64,000 nucleotides of DNA. Origin: Harmothoe impar (Eukaryota > Annelida > Polychaeta > Phyllodocida > Polynoidae). The DNA is taken from the NCBI GenBank assembly GCA_947462335.1, contig OX381715.1:41330650-41394649 (forward strand), given 5' to 3'. The stretch's first letter is position 1, and every line of letters starts with the position of its first letter. The position numbers were made by a program, and so were the translations under genes. Positions 12,457-22,187 of this stretch are shown one piece after another. The notes under the pieces were generated by a model. The model saw only the letters and a program-made list of their open reading frames with translations. It was not told the origin of the DNA and did no database searches.

Positions 12457-13851
12457 ATGATGGCCGGCAAGAAGCAGCCTGCGAAGAAACAACCTTCCAA
12501 AGAGCCTGCAGCCAAGGCGGCGACCCCAGCAGAGAAGCGGGCAAAGACTAGATCGGGGAACAGGCCTTGGACCCCGGCTCAGCCTGTCCCCCAAGATGGG
12601 AGTTCGCCATCTTTGGACTCCCGGGTAGGTGCCCTTGAAGGTCAAATCGGTGACATCAAAACTTCCAATGATAAGATGCTGTCCCTCCTTCAGGCCTTAT
12701 CCCCGCCGGAGGTCCAGGTGCTGGAGAACCCTCCAGCCCAGGATCTGGCCGGCGGTAAGGCACCGCGGCGGAGATCGGAGCGCCCGGCACCGTATGCTCC
12801 TCCCCCGACAGCGGCGGTGCCGGCACCGGTGTCAACGGCTGTCACCACCACAACAACCGCCACTGCCCCGCCTGTCAGCGCGGCTGTCAACCCGGGGCTC
12901 CTCGACCAGGTCCCGCCTACTGCGGGCAGCCAGCCTACTGTTGCGGGGACACCGCCCGCCGGGGTGCAGCCTCGTCAACTCGTCGCCATGCCCGAGTATG
13001 CTCACCCGGACCCCCTGATACAGGCGCAGGTCCGTATGTTCCTCCAGCAGGGCAACACTCAGCCTGCTCTCCCCGTACACCTTCCACCAGTGCAGCAGTC
13101 TACACAGCAATCGGCGGAGGCGGCGGCTCTGCTGATCCAGGCGGCGTCGGCCCACCCCAATCCTCCCCCCATGTCGGCGGTGGGGGTAGGTGATATGGGC
13201 ATCGCCTCGACTGTCAACAACCTGCTGCATACTGCCCACACACTGAGTTCTATTAAAGGTAGGCCCACTCACCCACATGATTTTGTTCTCCGGGGCCCCC
13301 TACAGTCTAAGACCTCACTGAACTCTCTTCATTTGGCCGAATATCTCTATGGCCTAGATAGGCTCATGCGCCACAACACCACTTCCTCTGCCGACAGACC
13401 CCTCATTGCCGCCCACCTCCTCCATGTCATAGAGGACGCCAAGGATTTTGAGTGGGGCCAAGTAAGGGAGTGGTCCAAGCATGTTATAACCCAGATCACT
13501 GCCGGCGTCATCACATGGCAGGCCTCGACTTACATACATGACCTCAGGAATACTGTCTCCCGGTTTAGGGGTGGGAGGCTGGAAGTCCCTAAGGACCAGG
13601 CAAAGGTTACAACCAAGAAGGACCGCCAGGACCAGGACAGGGCTCCAGTTGTCTGTCCCCCTCTGCACCGGGCAGACACCCCCTGCCCGTCTTGGAATGA
13701 TGCTACGTGCCACAAGCCGGATGGTCATGTGGAGTCAGGGGTCCCACAGGGTCACCACTGCAGGTTCTGCCGGAAAACATACAACTCAATTAATTTCCAC
13801 ACTGACTCAGCCTGCAGGAACAAGGCCCGGCACCAGCCCTTTCATCACTAG
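12457..13851 (+). CDS. Gag-like ORF1 of the DIRS/Ngaro-type element
   Basis: A 464-residue protein if started at the first of two adjacent ATGs (12457, 12460); the open frame upstream lacks an ATG. The N terminus is rich in Lys, Ala and Pro (KKQPAKKQPSKEP), then a Pro/Ala/Thr-rich linker. A more folded-looking segment follows (about residues 255-385, around 'LHLAEYLYGLDRLMRHN'). Near the C terminus is a cysteine-histidine motif C-X2-C-X9-H-X4-C (around CRFCRKTYNSINFH). This organisation is usual for ORF1 of DIRS-order elements and suggests nucleic-acid binding and particle formation. Its end overlaps the +1 frame that becomes the RT polyprotein. The frame is intact. Confidence 0.8.
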   Translation: MMAGKKQPAKKQPSKEPAAKAATPAEKRAKTRSGNRPWTPAQPVPQDGSSPSLDSRVGALEGQIGDIKTSNDKMLSLLQALSPPEVQVLENPPAQDLAGGKAPRRRSERPAPYAPPPTAAVPAPVSTAVTTTTTATAPPVSAAVNPGLLDQVPPTAGSQPTVAGTPPAGVQPRQLVAMPEYAHPDPLIQAQVRMFLQQGNTQPALPVHLPPVQQSTQQSAEAAALLIQAASAHPNPPPMSAVGVGDMGIASTVNNLLHTAHTLSSIKGRPTHPHDFVLRGPLQSKTSLNSLHLAEYLYGLDRLMRHNTTSSADRPLIAAHLLHVIEDAKDFEWGQVREWSKHVITQITAGVITWQASTYIHDLRNTVSRFRGGRLEVPKDQAKVTTKKDRQDQDRAPVVCPPLHRADTPCPSWNDATCHKPDGHVESGVPQGHHCRFCRKTYNSINFHTDSACRNKARHQPFHH

Positions 13852-15031
13852 GCCGGTCACCGGCCTTTCTGTTGTTGCTCCCCCTAGCGGTGTCTCCCCA
13901 CAGACTTCAAAGACACCAATTTCTACTACTGTTGCTAGGACTACATTTAAATCTGGACATGACTCGGCCACAAAGGAGCGGGTTCCCCCTTCTGCACAGG
14001 CTCCCATATCCAGTGGATCTAACCCCGCCCCCACCAGTGTCCCTACTGTTACAACAACAAAGGACATGGGTGCCTCGGCGGATCCAACATCCACAGTGCA
14101 GCCAGCACTAGACACGTGCCTGCACCCAGATACATTTGCTTATGTCCCAAGTGCCTATACTGACAATGTGGCGGTATGTGCGACTATAAAGTCTCATACT
14201 GCTTCTTATGCTGATGAAACCCTCCCTGTGGATCTGGGCCCCACCCCACAGCAGTTTGCAGCCACCAGAGCCTCCTACTGGCCGGTGGCAGTCACAGCAC
14301 TGTTGTCACCCTTCAGGACACATGAGCAGTTGTACACAGCAGTCAGCAACACAGGATTACCCAATAGGCTTCAGGCCCGTATACCAGTCCCGTCAGGCCT
14401 AAACATAGGGAAATGGCGTGAACTCCTGCAGGGCTACCATGACTATGAGGTGTGTTCTTATCTGGAGTATGGCTGGCCGGTTGGCTATACGGCCCCCACA
14501 CCTCCAGCTCATGTAAGTGTGAACCACGCCTCCGCCCTCAAGTTCCCCGACCACATTGACAAGTTTATACAGAAGGAGTTGGCGCTAGGAGGTCTGGTAG
14601 GCCCTTTCCCCGAGCCCCCCTTCTCCCCCTGGACTAATACGGCGCCTCTCCTCACACAACCTAAGAAAGGGACCAGTGACCGTAGGGTCATCTTGGATCT
14701 CAGTTTCCCGGAGGGGCGTTCGGTAAATGCCAGGATTACCAAAAACTGTATGGAAGGGCGCTTCTTCAAGTACACATTGCCATCTGTCCAGGACCTTGCC
14801 ACATATGTCAGAGACCTCCCGTCGGCGTACATGTGGAAGGCGGACATGTCCAGGGCATACAGACAGCTGCGCAGTGACCCGGCGGACATCCCCCTCCTGG
14901 GGTTCAGGCATAAGGGCAACTATTATGTTGACCTCTGTCCTTCTTTTGGATCCCGATTATCCGGGTCGGCATGTCAGCGCACTACAATGGCTGTGGCTTA
15001 CCTCATGTGCAAGCAAGGATTCATGTACTAG
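13538..15031 (+). pseudogene. RT domain, N-terminal part, broken by a frameshift
   Basis: The frame overlaps gag up to 13851, where it probably encodes nothing meaningful, then runs through a linker into an RT domain. Visible RT features are 'KKGTSDRRVILDLSFPEG', the palm segment 'MWKADMSRAYRQL' with its catalytic Asp, and 'LCPSFGSRLSGSACQ' in the position of the usual FG-hR-SP-F motif. It ends at a stop just before the YLDD motif, which lies in another frame (see 14971-15966). The switch point is within about 15018-15032, so the parts are separated by a single-base length change. A programmed shift is possible, but a recent mutation is simpler. The upstream frame has no other breaks. Confidence 0.8.
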
Positions 15032-15966
15032 TGTACCTAGACGATTTCTGTGGCATTGCTGCAACCCAGGAGGAAGCCAACAGGTCATACCAGACATTCT
15101 TGAGGTTGGCTGCGGACCTCGGCATTGAACTCGCCCCTCAGAAGTGCCACCCGCCTGCCACGACTATTGAGTGGCTGGGTTTCCAAGTAGACTCAGTCTC
15201 GATGCTCCTGGCTGTCCCTGATGAAAAACTTAAAGAGATACTACAGGAGTGCACCACTTGGACCACCAAGGCTGCGGCCACCAGGCGGGACCTGCAGTCC
15301 CTGGTCGGGAAGCTCATACATATCTCTAGGTGCGTCACACCAGCAAGAAAATTCATCTGTCGCATACTGGCGGCCTTGAGAGCAGCCCCGATGTCAGGGC
15401 CCACGCCAGTCTCAACATCAGTCCGGGCTGACATCAATTGGTTTGCCAAATATGCTGAGCTATCCAACGGCGTGCACCTCATCTCTCCCGACCTGCTTGA
15501 ATACAACATTGAATGTGACTCAACCCCTACAGCGGGTGGGGGTAACAGCGACATAGCCTACTACCGGTACACATACCCAAAGTCCCTTCTGGATCGGTGC
15601 ACCCATATCACACAGTGGGAGGCGGTGAACCTCGTGGTGGCATACCGCACCTTGACCCCTCACTACACAGTGGGCATGAAGGTTGTGATATACACGGACA
15701 ATATGAGCTCACAGCAGGCCCTCCAGTCTGGCCGCTCACGTGACCCAATTCTAGGAGCGTGCAGCAGGCAGATGTGGCTCGAGGCGGCACTGCGTGACCA
15801 GCTCGTTGAGATCAGACATAAGCCGGGAGCGTCCATTCCTCTCGCCGATGCTCTGAGTAGATACAGTGACCCGGACAAACGGGCATACGCGGACAGTGAG
15901 GTCAAGGCTAGGGGCCTTAGGAGACTCACCCCTGTTAGCCCCCACCCCTTCTTTACCAAGATCTAG
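14971..15966 (+). CDS. RT C-terminal part and RNase H of the DIRS/Ngaro-type element
   Basis: The first useful residues are at about 15022, where 'VLVYLDDFCG' supplies the catalytic YLDD of the RT palm; the upstream overlap with the previous frame is a shadow. Thumb-like sequence follows ('WLGFQVDSVSMLL'). An RNase H domain comes next, with candidate catalytic acids in 'IECDSTP', 'ITQWEAVNL', 'VVIYTDNMSS' and 'PLADALSR'. The frame ends at TAG 15964-15966. The tyrosine recombinase continues in the same frame nine bases later. The RNase H directly before a recombinase is diagnostic for DIRS-order elements. Confidence 0.85.
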   Translation: MSAHYNGCGLPHVQARIHVLVYLDDFCGIAATQEEANRSYQTFLRLAADLGIELAPQKCHPPATTIEWLGFQVDSVSMLLAVPDEKLKEILQECTTWTTKAAATRRDLQSLVGKLIHISRCVTPARKFICRILAALRAAPMSGPTPVSTSVRADINWFAKYAELSNGVHLISPDLLEYNIECDSTPTAGGGNSDIAYYRYTYPKSLLDRCTHITQWEAVNLVVAYRTLTPHYTVGMKVVIYTDNMSSQQALQSGRSRDPILGACSRQMWLEAALRDQLVEIRHKPGASIPLADALSRYSDPDKRAYADSEVKARGLRRLTPVSPHPFFTKI

Positions 15967-15975
15967 AAGTATAAG

Positions 15976-16965
15976 GTGTCTAATAATTTTGTGCTCATTC
16001 CAGATACCCCTCTTGGGGCTCAGACCCTGGCGCCATACAACGCCTCTGTTAGTGATAAAACGAAGGAGAACAGACTGACCCAGGCTACAATGTACCTCAC
16101 CTTCACGGTACACTATGGAGTGGACCCACTCCATCCCACTATCTTCGATGCTTGCCTTTATCAACAATACATGGCAAATAGTCTTAAAAGCCCAATAACT
16201 CGCAAGTGCTACACATCGGGGGCTAGGATGTGGATCCTGGAGAGGGGAGGTGACCCATCTGCGCTCTCCTCCTTCCAGGCAGTAGCCGTGGCAAAAGGGG
16301 CGGCCATACTTAGACCTCACATTCCCACACCGGCCCCTCCAGTGACCCCTATGGACCTACACCTCATTTGTACCTATCTCAGCCAAGCCCCTACCGGTAT
16401 AGTGTTGAGGGCGGCCATTAGCATTGGTTTCTTTGCTTTTCTTAGAAAATCTAATCTCTTGGCGCCATCTGCCACCCTATGGCAAGGACCCCACACGCTG
16501 CTGAGAAAGGATGTACTGTCCACGCCTCAAGGCTTGTATATAATACTCCGCTCTTCAAAGACCTTGAGAGCAGGGACACGCCCGGTGCCCCTGTTCCTCC
16601 CCAGGATCCCAGGTGCCATCGTGTGCCCTTCAACTGCCTGGGATCTCTACTCATCACAGTACATGTACTCTGACTTCCTCCCAGCCTTCATGACCCCTGC
16701 TGGTCAACCACTGACCCCCTCGGTCATGGTCAAAGCTATACAGACTGCACTGCATGCATCCAATGTCCCTAACGCCCTTGAGATGACTGCACACTCCCTA
16801 AGACGAGGGGGGGTCCATGCTGCATCTCAGGCTGGATGCAGCAACAAAGAGATAGCAGTGCATGGAACATGGAAAAGCATGTCAGGACTGAAGGCATACC
16901 TCCCCAGACAATCATCACACGACGTCGCCAACAAACTGGCGACCTTATTTGCCTCAAACACTTAG
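15976..16965 (+). CDS. Tyrosine recombinase of the DIRS/Ngaro-type element
   Basis: About 329 residues counted from a GTG at 15976; the first ATG is at 16090, and the frame is otherwise continuous with the RNase H except for one TAG. It resembles phage-integrase-fold recombinases: the first Arg in 'FFAFLRKSN' (about 16440), a Lys in 'LRSSKTLRAGTR', the box H-X-X-R in 'AHSLRRGG' (about 16790), a later His in 'AVHGTWKSMSG', and the nucleophilic Tyr in 'LKAYLPRQ' (about 16900). All catalytic positions are present, so the enzyme could be functional. It would insert a circular cDNA by strand exchange and not by the DDE chemistry of LTR elements. Confidence 0.88.
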   Translation: MSNNFVLIPDTPLGAQTLAPYNASVSDKTKENRLTQATMYLTFTVHYGVDPLHPTIFDACLYQQYMANSLKSPITRKCYTSGARMWILERGGDPSALSSFQAVAVAKGAAILRPHIPTPAPPVTPMDLHLICTYLSQAPTGIVLRAAISIGFFAFLRKSNLLAPSATLWQGPHTLLRKDVLSTPQGLYIILRSSKTLRAGTRPVPLFLPRIPGAIVCPSTAWDLYSSQYMYSDFLPAFMTPAGQPLTPSVMVKAIQTALHASNVPNALEMTAHSLRRGGVHAASQAGCSNKEIAVHGTWKSMSGLKAYLPRQSSHDVANKLATLFASNT

Positions 16966-17186
16966 AGGATTGACTGTGTCGTTAACATGTATGTTTTATT
17001 CGAGTTTCACATGTATCCTATCTTGTTGTACCTTTGGGTACTATGTATACCACTGACCTTAAAACCTTAAAATGTTTTAAAAGGTCATTTTGTACCACAA
17101 AAACTGTATTCATATAATTTGTTATGTAGTTTAATCGTATATAAACTCCAAATATATACTCAATAACTCGTCGTGTTGTCATTAAG

Positions 17187-17645
17187 GTAATTTTTCATGA
17201 CATTTTGATACCGATCATGTACGTCATGTGACGTACATGATCGGTGACGTACATGATCGGTGATTTATTGACTGCCTTACCCTTTCTAAACATGATAAAA
17301 CATAAATAAACCTTACCAAGGTGTTCATATGATGTGTATCTTGAAATGTGATATGTTAGAAATGTATAGATGCGACTATTAAAATCATTTTACATGACAT
17401 TTTGATACCGATCATGTACGTCATGTGACGTACATGATCAGTTGTACATTTAGCCACTCTCCTTTTGACCCCTTTATGACCATGTTTAAAACATAAATCA
17501 ATCATAGCAAGGTGCACACATGTTCTATGTCTTAACATGTATTATCAAAGACATGTGAAGTAGTGGGTAATAAGAACATTGTACATGTCATTCCAAACCG
17601 ATCATGTACATCATGTGACGTACATGATCGGTTGTACATTGAACC
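17187..17645 (+). repeat. Three tandem ~195-bp units each with a 36-bp palindrome
   Basis: Units share the word accgatcatgtacgtca followed, after two bases, by its reverse complement. Palindromes lie at 17210-17245, 17407-17442 and 17597-17632, 197 and 190 bp apart. They are built from the same gtacatgatcggt motif as the element ends and lie where the internal complementary or B1-A2-B2 region of this order is expected. Confidence 0.85.
17230..17380 (+). repeat. Direct repeat A2 of the DIRS/Ngaro-type element
   Basis: Downstream copy of 12119-12269, same orientation, 151 bp. Confidence 0.85.
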
Positions 17646-17787
17646 CCTCCCCCTTTGGCCCCTATAAATATTTTGGGAGTGTTTTTTTTTCTAATAAACT
17701 CCCCAAAGATACATTACAGCCAGAAGGTATGGTTTGATAAGTTAAATAGCAGAGTACATGGGGCCTTAGGGGGGTTTTGTTGTTTTC

Positions 17788-17868
17788 CGATCATGTACGG
17801 CCACCGATCATGTACGGCCACCCATCATGTACGGCCACAATTCAGTTGCACTGATTTGGTGAGAGTGA
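17788..17868 (+). repeat. Right outer inverted repeat of the DIRS/Ngaro-type element
   Basis: Three ccgatcatgtacggcca motifs (the third starting with cccatcatg) and a terminal 'gatttggtgagagtga', together the inverted complement of the left end at 12004. Confidence 0.8.
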
Positions 17869-17969
17869 CCCCCTATAACCTACTGGGTATCATGTCAACA
17901 CCATCAGTAAAACCATCACATCTTGTTGTTACCAAAAATATAATGGAAACCTGTGTGGTGCTATATTAA

Positions 17970-18144
17970 CCCTTCAAGGATGGCATGATACATTAATGCA
18001 TCAATCGTTTGAAATGGTCATCATGATGTATGAATGCAGCCCTGGTCGGCATGATGCACCAATGTAGCACCAGCGAGTTACTCTCCTGGGCTGCATTGGT
18101 GCATCATGCCGATAACTGTTTGGGCGACATGCGTCCTTAAAGGG
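17970..18144. mobile_element. MITE copy, TTAA family
   Basis: TTAA (17966-17969) then CCCTTCAAGGATGGCATG; the right end is GCGTCCTTAAAGGG followed by TTAC. The internal palindrome gcgagttactctcc and the 'tgcattggtgcatcatgccg' word are present. It lies about 100 bp from the end of the DIRS/Ngaro-type element. Confidence 0.75.
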
Positions 18145-18145
18145 T

Positions 18146-19780
18146 TACAAAATGTTATTCTATCCTGATCCTGATCTTTTATCTTTTATATTCACGAGAA
18201 CCAATGTAATTGTATATGCTGTCATGCTGATTGAAACACCAGAGTAAACACTTTTCAAACTCAAACTCAAAACTCATTATGTCGTCACAATAATACGCCC
18301 ACGGTCCAGTGTATTTTGTGTATTTTGACCAGACAAAAGTAGTATCCGGTACTCTGGTGTTATTTGACACCCCCCGTCATCCTGTCCTCAGAGGTGGCAG
18401 CAAATACATTACCGGTACTCTCTGTACATTTGACACTATCTTTGAACAGCCACCAGCGGCCAATATCTGTTTTGGGGCCGAGACAGTTATTACTAGCCTA
18501 TATTCCCAAAAAGTGATTTTTTTCCCGCCTCCCCCTCAACATTTTAGTGGAAGGTAATGTCGACTCCCACTGCTTAGGATTTTAAGAAATCTCCGGGCCC
18601 CCTAAAAAGAAATCGCATGTGCTTGTGAAATCCCAAACTAAATGGACCTTATTTAGTTTTGATACCCCTTGTATGCAGGGTTTCAAGTTTTGCACCCAGC
18701 CCCCCGAGGAGCTGTTTTTTTTTAATTATCAAGCTATATCCACCTTGCCACCCTATATCCACCTAGCGACCCCAGCTGGCAATTAATGACTTAGTCTCGC
18801 GTCGGCTGGTGAGACCGTAAGCTAGTGCCAGATTTGTGCATCCAGGGACTACTTCGGACTCTTCTGATCGGCCGGAAAGGCTGGTTGCTGGTGATCACTG
18901 AATTTCGGGCTCCCAGGCAGGTAGCAGTGGATTGCAATTTTAGTGGAAATTCCCACCACCCTCGTTTCAGGAAAATCCTCGCCGGATATTTATTCAAGTA
19001 TATTTATTGCTTTTATATAGAACTGCCCCTGTCCAACAGGCTGATAACTGAAGGCCGGATAATTGAAGGCTCCATGTATAAGACTGTGATGGGAGGGTGC
19101 TGGTTCCCCTTAGCCCACTCTCCCAGCAGAGGGCTACACGCTGCATCTGCCAAACAGAGACTACCTCTGTGTAGGGATCCGCATGCCTCGTGATGACCGC
19201 TAGTCACGCTGGTGATTCCTGAAGGAAAATTACATATTTTTAAAAGGTTGAATTAAATTTATTTCAAACGTTATATCAAATTTACTTAAAATGTTGTATT
19301 CCAATATGATATTTATTCACAATAGTATTCCTGCACGCCGGTCCCTTCTATACAGTGTTTGCGTCCAAGGGAGTGGTCTTGATTTTTAACAATGGAGTTG
19401 GAGGGGGAGGGAGATCTGTGGTTTTGATCCCCGAAATGGCGACAGTTCTCGGTCACCATGCTATAGGGGTCCAAATCGTTTCCACTGTCCCTGCTCAGCA
19501 GAATTAAAATTTATCGTGACGAGCCCCCTTTTTAAGCTGTAATAACATTCAGGCTTTTTCACACTCACCAAAACAAAGGGTGAATCTTCTCATGCTCACC
19601 CCCTCAAGAAGGGTCCAGATTTCTGTGCCCCTCCCCCCTCTAACACCCCCACCCCCCAATTAAGAAATGACCACTCCCTTATACAATGAAACCTAACCCT
19701 TGGCAGGTGGTAGGGTCGGGCGGATACAAGTCCTCTCACTCTCTACTAATTGGGTCTCAAGTAGGGCACACCTGCAGCTA
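18146..19780. other. Non-coding stretch with a dispersed repeat near its end
   Basis: No gene supported. Sequence at about 19500-19690 (gagccccctttttaagctgt ... aagaaatgaccactcccttat) is related to 24590-24780, sharing the order 'agccc', 'agctgtaataa', 'actttttcac', 'agggt' and C-rich tail words, so it is probably a degenerate dispersed repeat. Confidence 0.45.
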
Positions 19781-19783
19781 CTA

Positions 19784-20004
19784 ACCCTTTAAGGACAGCT
19801 TCATTCTGACAGCTTGTTGTAAAACCTCTTTAAGGATGGTATGTCACTAAAAGGCGACATGACATCACTATGCACTGATAAAGCCCTGGTGAGGAACTGA
19901 TGGTTGAATGCAGCACTGGTGAGTTACTCACCATGACTGCCTTCATGCATCATGGTGACAAAGAGCGCAAAATGTTAAGGTATGATGCCGTCCTTAAAGA
20001 GTTA
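19784..20004. mobile_element. MITE copies, TTAA family, degenerate
   Basis: AACCCTTTAAGGACAGC near 19783 opens the segment and 'gccgtccttaaagagtta' near 20000 closes it. A second internal start (ctctttaaggatggtatg, about 19826) suggests a copy inserted in or joined to another. Confidence 0.5.
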
Positions 20005-20269
20005 GAGTCGACATAGTACATTATGCATTATGTCGTCTTGATTCATTGGGGGGGGGGGTAACTCCCCAGTGCTGCATTCATACATCGTGCCGACCCCGCT
20101 AGGGCTCAGCCTCGAGCTGACGGCTGTAATGGGCCTGTACAATTTTGTATCTAATAACAGTAACCTAGTTAGAAAATGATCCAGGATCCTGGATCATTTC
20201 TTAATGAGATAGCTCAACCACTGATTGGTTAGCCATGGTCACATGATCATGAATGACATATATATGTTG

Positions 20270-21200
20270 TGTTTGGCCTCATGGGTTCGAATCCCACCTT
20301 GGCAAAAATGTAGGTTCGTTTTTTTACATTATTTATTTGGCCTATTTAAAGCATAAATACCCCTATACTGGCATAGTAATATTATAAATTAAATATTTAG
20401 ATAGAGAAAATAGTGTAAAGGAGGTGCATTGTACAGCTATACAAATTCCTACCAATTGTGCCATGGTGGGACTCGAACCCATGATGTCCAGATTGCTGGT
20501 ATCCAATACAACCCAGTATATAAGAACTCTCCCAGACTGTATACATACAGTCGGGGTCCGAGACTGACTAGGGCTATGATAATTATCCTTAAAGGGTATA
20601 ATTTAACTTTAAAGTTTAACGGGTTTAAAGAAGGGTACGTGACATCTACCTCTGATTTGTTATGAACAAAATTATTTTGATGGGAAATAGGATAACAGTC
20701 CATCTCGGTTTACTGAATGTATTACACTACACTGTCAGAAGTTTCTGTAGCTGCACAGTGAGATACACTGTAGACTTATAAGTATACGATGGCACATGTT
20801 TGGTTTTCCAGCATTCCATACTGTTCAGCTACACTCATCTACTGTAAAACCCACAGTCAGGAGGTTGCACATTTGAGTCTTCATTGGGCACAATGGGTAT
20901 TACTATTGGAATGCACCTGAGGTACACATATGAGCCTATTCAAAAAATGGAAAATTAGTATTGTTATGTAAATATAGGTAGATTTACGTTTTAAAGGCAC
21001 AGGGGAAAAGGGAATTTGTTGCACTGGTAGCCCGACTGAGGTTTGAACCCTGGGTCTTTGAATTGACCTATACAGCTACATAAAATGTGGTATAGTCTAC
21101 AGTATTATACTACTGGAAAGCAAAAGTACTTCCTTTGATACTGTACAGCTACACCACTTACTCCTAACAGTGTAGCCAACGGTTATCCTGCAAAGCTTGC
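20270..21200. repeat. Cluster of tRNA-like B-box segments, probably SINE-derived
   Basis: A T-arm/B-box-like gggttcgaatcccacc lies at about 20284 on +. Its counterpart gggttcgagtcccaccatgg is on the - strand at about 20460-20490. Weaker versions are at about 20862 (+) and 21040-21060 (-). Each is near a 'gtacagctacac'-type word. No full cloverleaf with an acceptor stem could be built, so these are not called tRNA genes. Confidence 0.4.
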
Positions 21201-21354
21201 CAATGGCAGTCTATCTATCTGACATATTATTAGCTTTTGTAACATTGAGAAACTATAGACTTGCAGGTAACTTCTCAAGGGAAAAAAACAATCAATCATT
21301 GACTAAACGCTGACATTTTTTTCCCAACCTTTTCTATTCCTATAAATGAAAAGA

Positions 21355-21450
21355 GCAATGATGCATCAATGATGCACCAATGGTGCACCAATGGTGCACC
21401 AGTGCACCAATTATGCACCAATGATGCACCAATACTAATGATGCACCAAT
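21355..21450. repeat. Short tandem 'atgatgcaccaatg' repeat
   Basis: Seven or so tandem 10-12-bp variants of atgcaccaatg, apparently an expansion of the word found in the MITE family that follows immediately. Confidence 0.75.
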
Positions 21451-21840
21451 GCCCCGGTGAGTAACTCACATGCCGACCCTTCGGGAGTGTCTCAACCCCT
21501 TATGGTCGGCATGATACTTGAATGCAGCACCGACTAGTTACTCACCAGGGCTACAGTCATACACCATGGCGACCAATGGCAAGATTCATTAATGCATTAT
21601 ATCGTTCTTAACACTTGAAGGGCGGCATAATGTCTTGGTCATCATAATGCATGAATGCAACCCTGGCGAATAACTCGCCAGTGCTACATTCATGCTGACT
21701 CTACGAGGTTGATAATTATACTCCCGGAGGTTCAGCAGGATGCATCAATGCAGCACCGGCGAGTTACTCGCCAGGGCATCAATGAGCATCATGAAGACAA
21801 ATGTCATGTTTTAGGGCCATGCTATCCTTAAAGGCTTAAC
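21450..21840. mobile_element. Composite of TTAA-family MITE segments
   Basis: Two or three overlapping copies: 'cccggtgagtaactcacatg', 'gcgaataactcgccagtgct' and 'cggcgagttactcgccaggg', closed by 'tatccttaaaggcttaaccc'. Confidence 0.55.
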
Positions 21841-22030
21841 CCTTTAAGGCCGACTGTCGATTATACTCTACATCCATCCCAGGCCGGATGTCGACTATTT
21901 ACTACACCATGAAGGGCCGGATGTCGATTATAATTGACTTAACTCTATGGAAATTAGGAAACCCCCGGCCCCAGGAAAATTTTTTGGAAAAAAATCCGGC
22001 CCCCTGGCAAAAATAAATTTACTTTAGCCG
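21841..22030. repeat. 'ggccggatgtcgattata' short repeats
   Basis: Three copies of a unit like ggccggatgtcgactat between 21860 and 21930, then an A-rich segment. It starts with the same aaccctttaaggcc end as the MITE family, so it may be a distinct relative. Confidence 0.45.
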
Positions 22031-22187
22031 GCCTCAATTGGTTAAAGGGTGGATGCCCTGAACTGCCGCCAGTAACCTGACACCATTCACCTCTCTGCAC
22101 TTGTCCAGGTCCGGCCGACAGTTCATCTTTGGGTCATACATCATCTAGGTCCGTTTATTTCATATATCGATTTCCTATTGTGTTGGG

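Larger units (their letters stand above)
12004..17868 (+). mobile_element. DIRS/Ngaro-type tyrosine-recombinase retrotransposon
   Basis: A 5.9-kb unit with the gene order gag, RT/RNase H, tyrosine recombinase. The outer ends form inverted repeats: tcactctcaccaaaccagtg at 12004 is matched by the complement of 'cactgatttggtgagagtga' ending at 17868, each followed inward by gtacatgatcggtg motifs. In addition 12119-12269 is repeated directly at 17230-17380, an A1/A2-type split direct repeat. Three tandem units of about 195 bp with a 36-bp palindrome lie downstream of the recombinase. There is no integrase or protease, as expected for this order. One RT frameshift and one in-frame amber codon suggest it is nearly but not fully intact. 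Confidence 0.88.

Noticed and set aside
13538..13851. Start of the RT polyprotein at 13538 as a true N terminus
   Set aside because: This part overlaps gag in another frame and looks like a low-complexity shadow; the protein is more probably made by frameshift or from a later start.
20449..20703. tRNA gene on the - strand near 20460-20540
   Set aside because: A good T-arm is present but no matching acceptor strand, D-arm or anticodon arm could be made.
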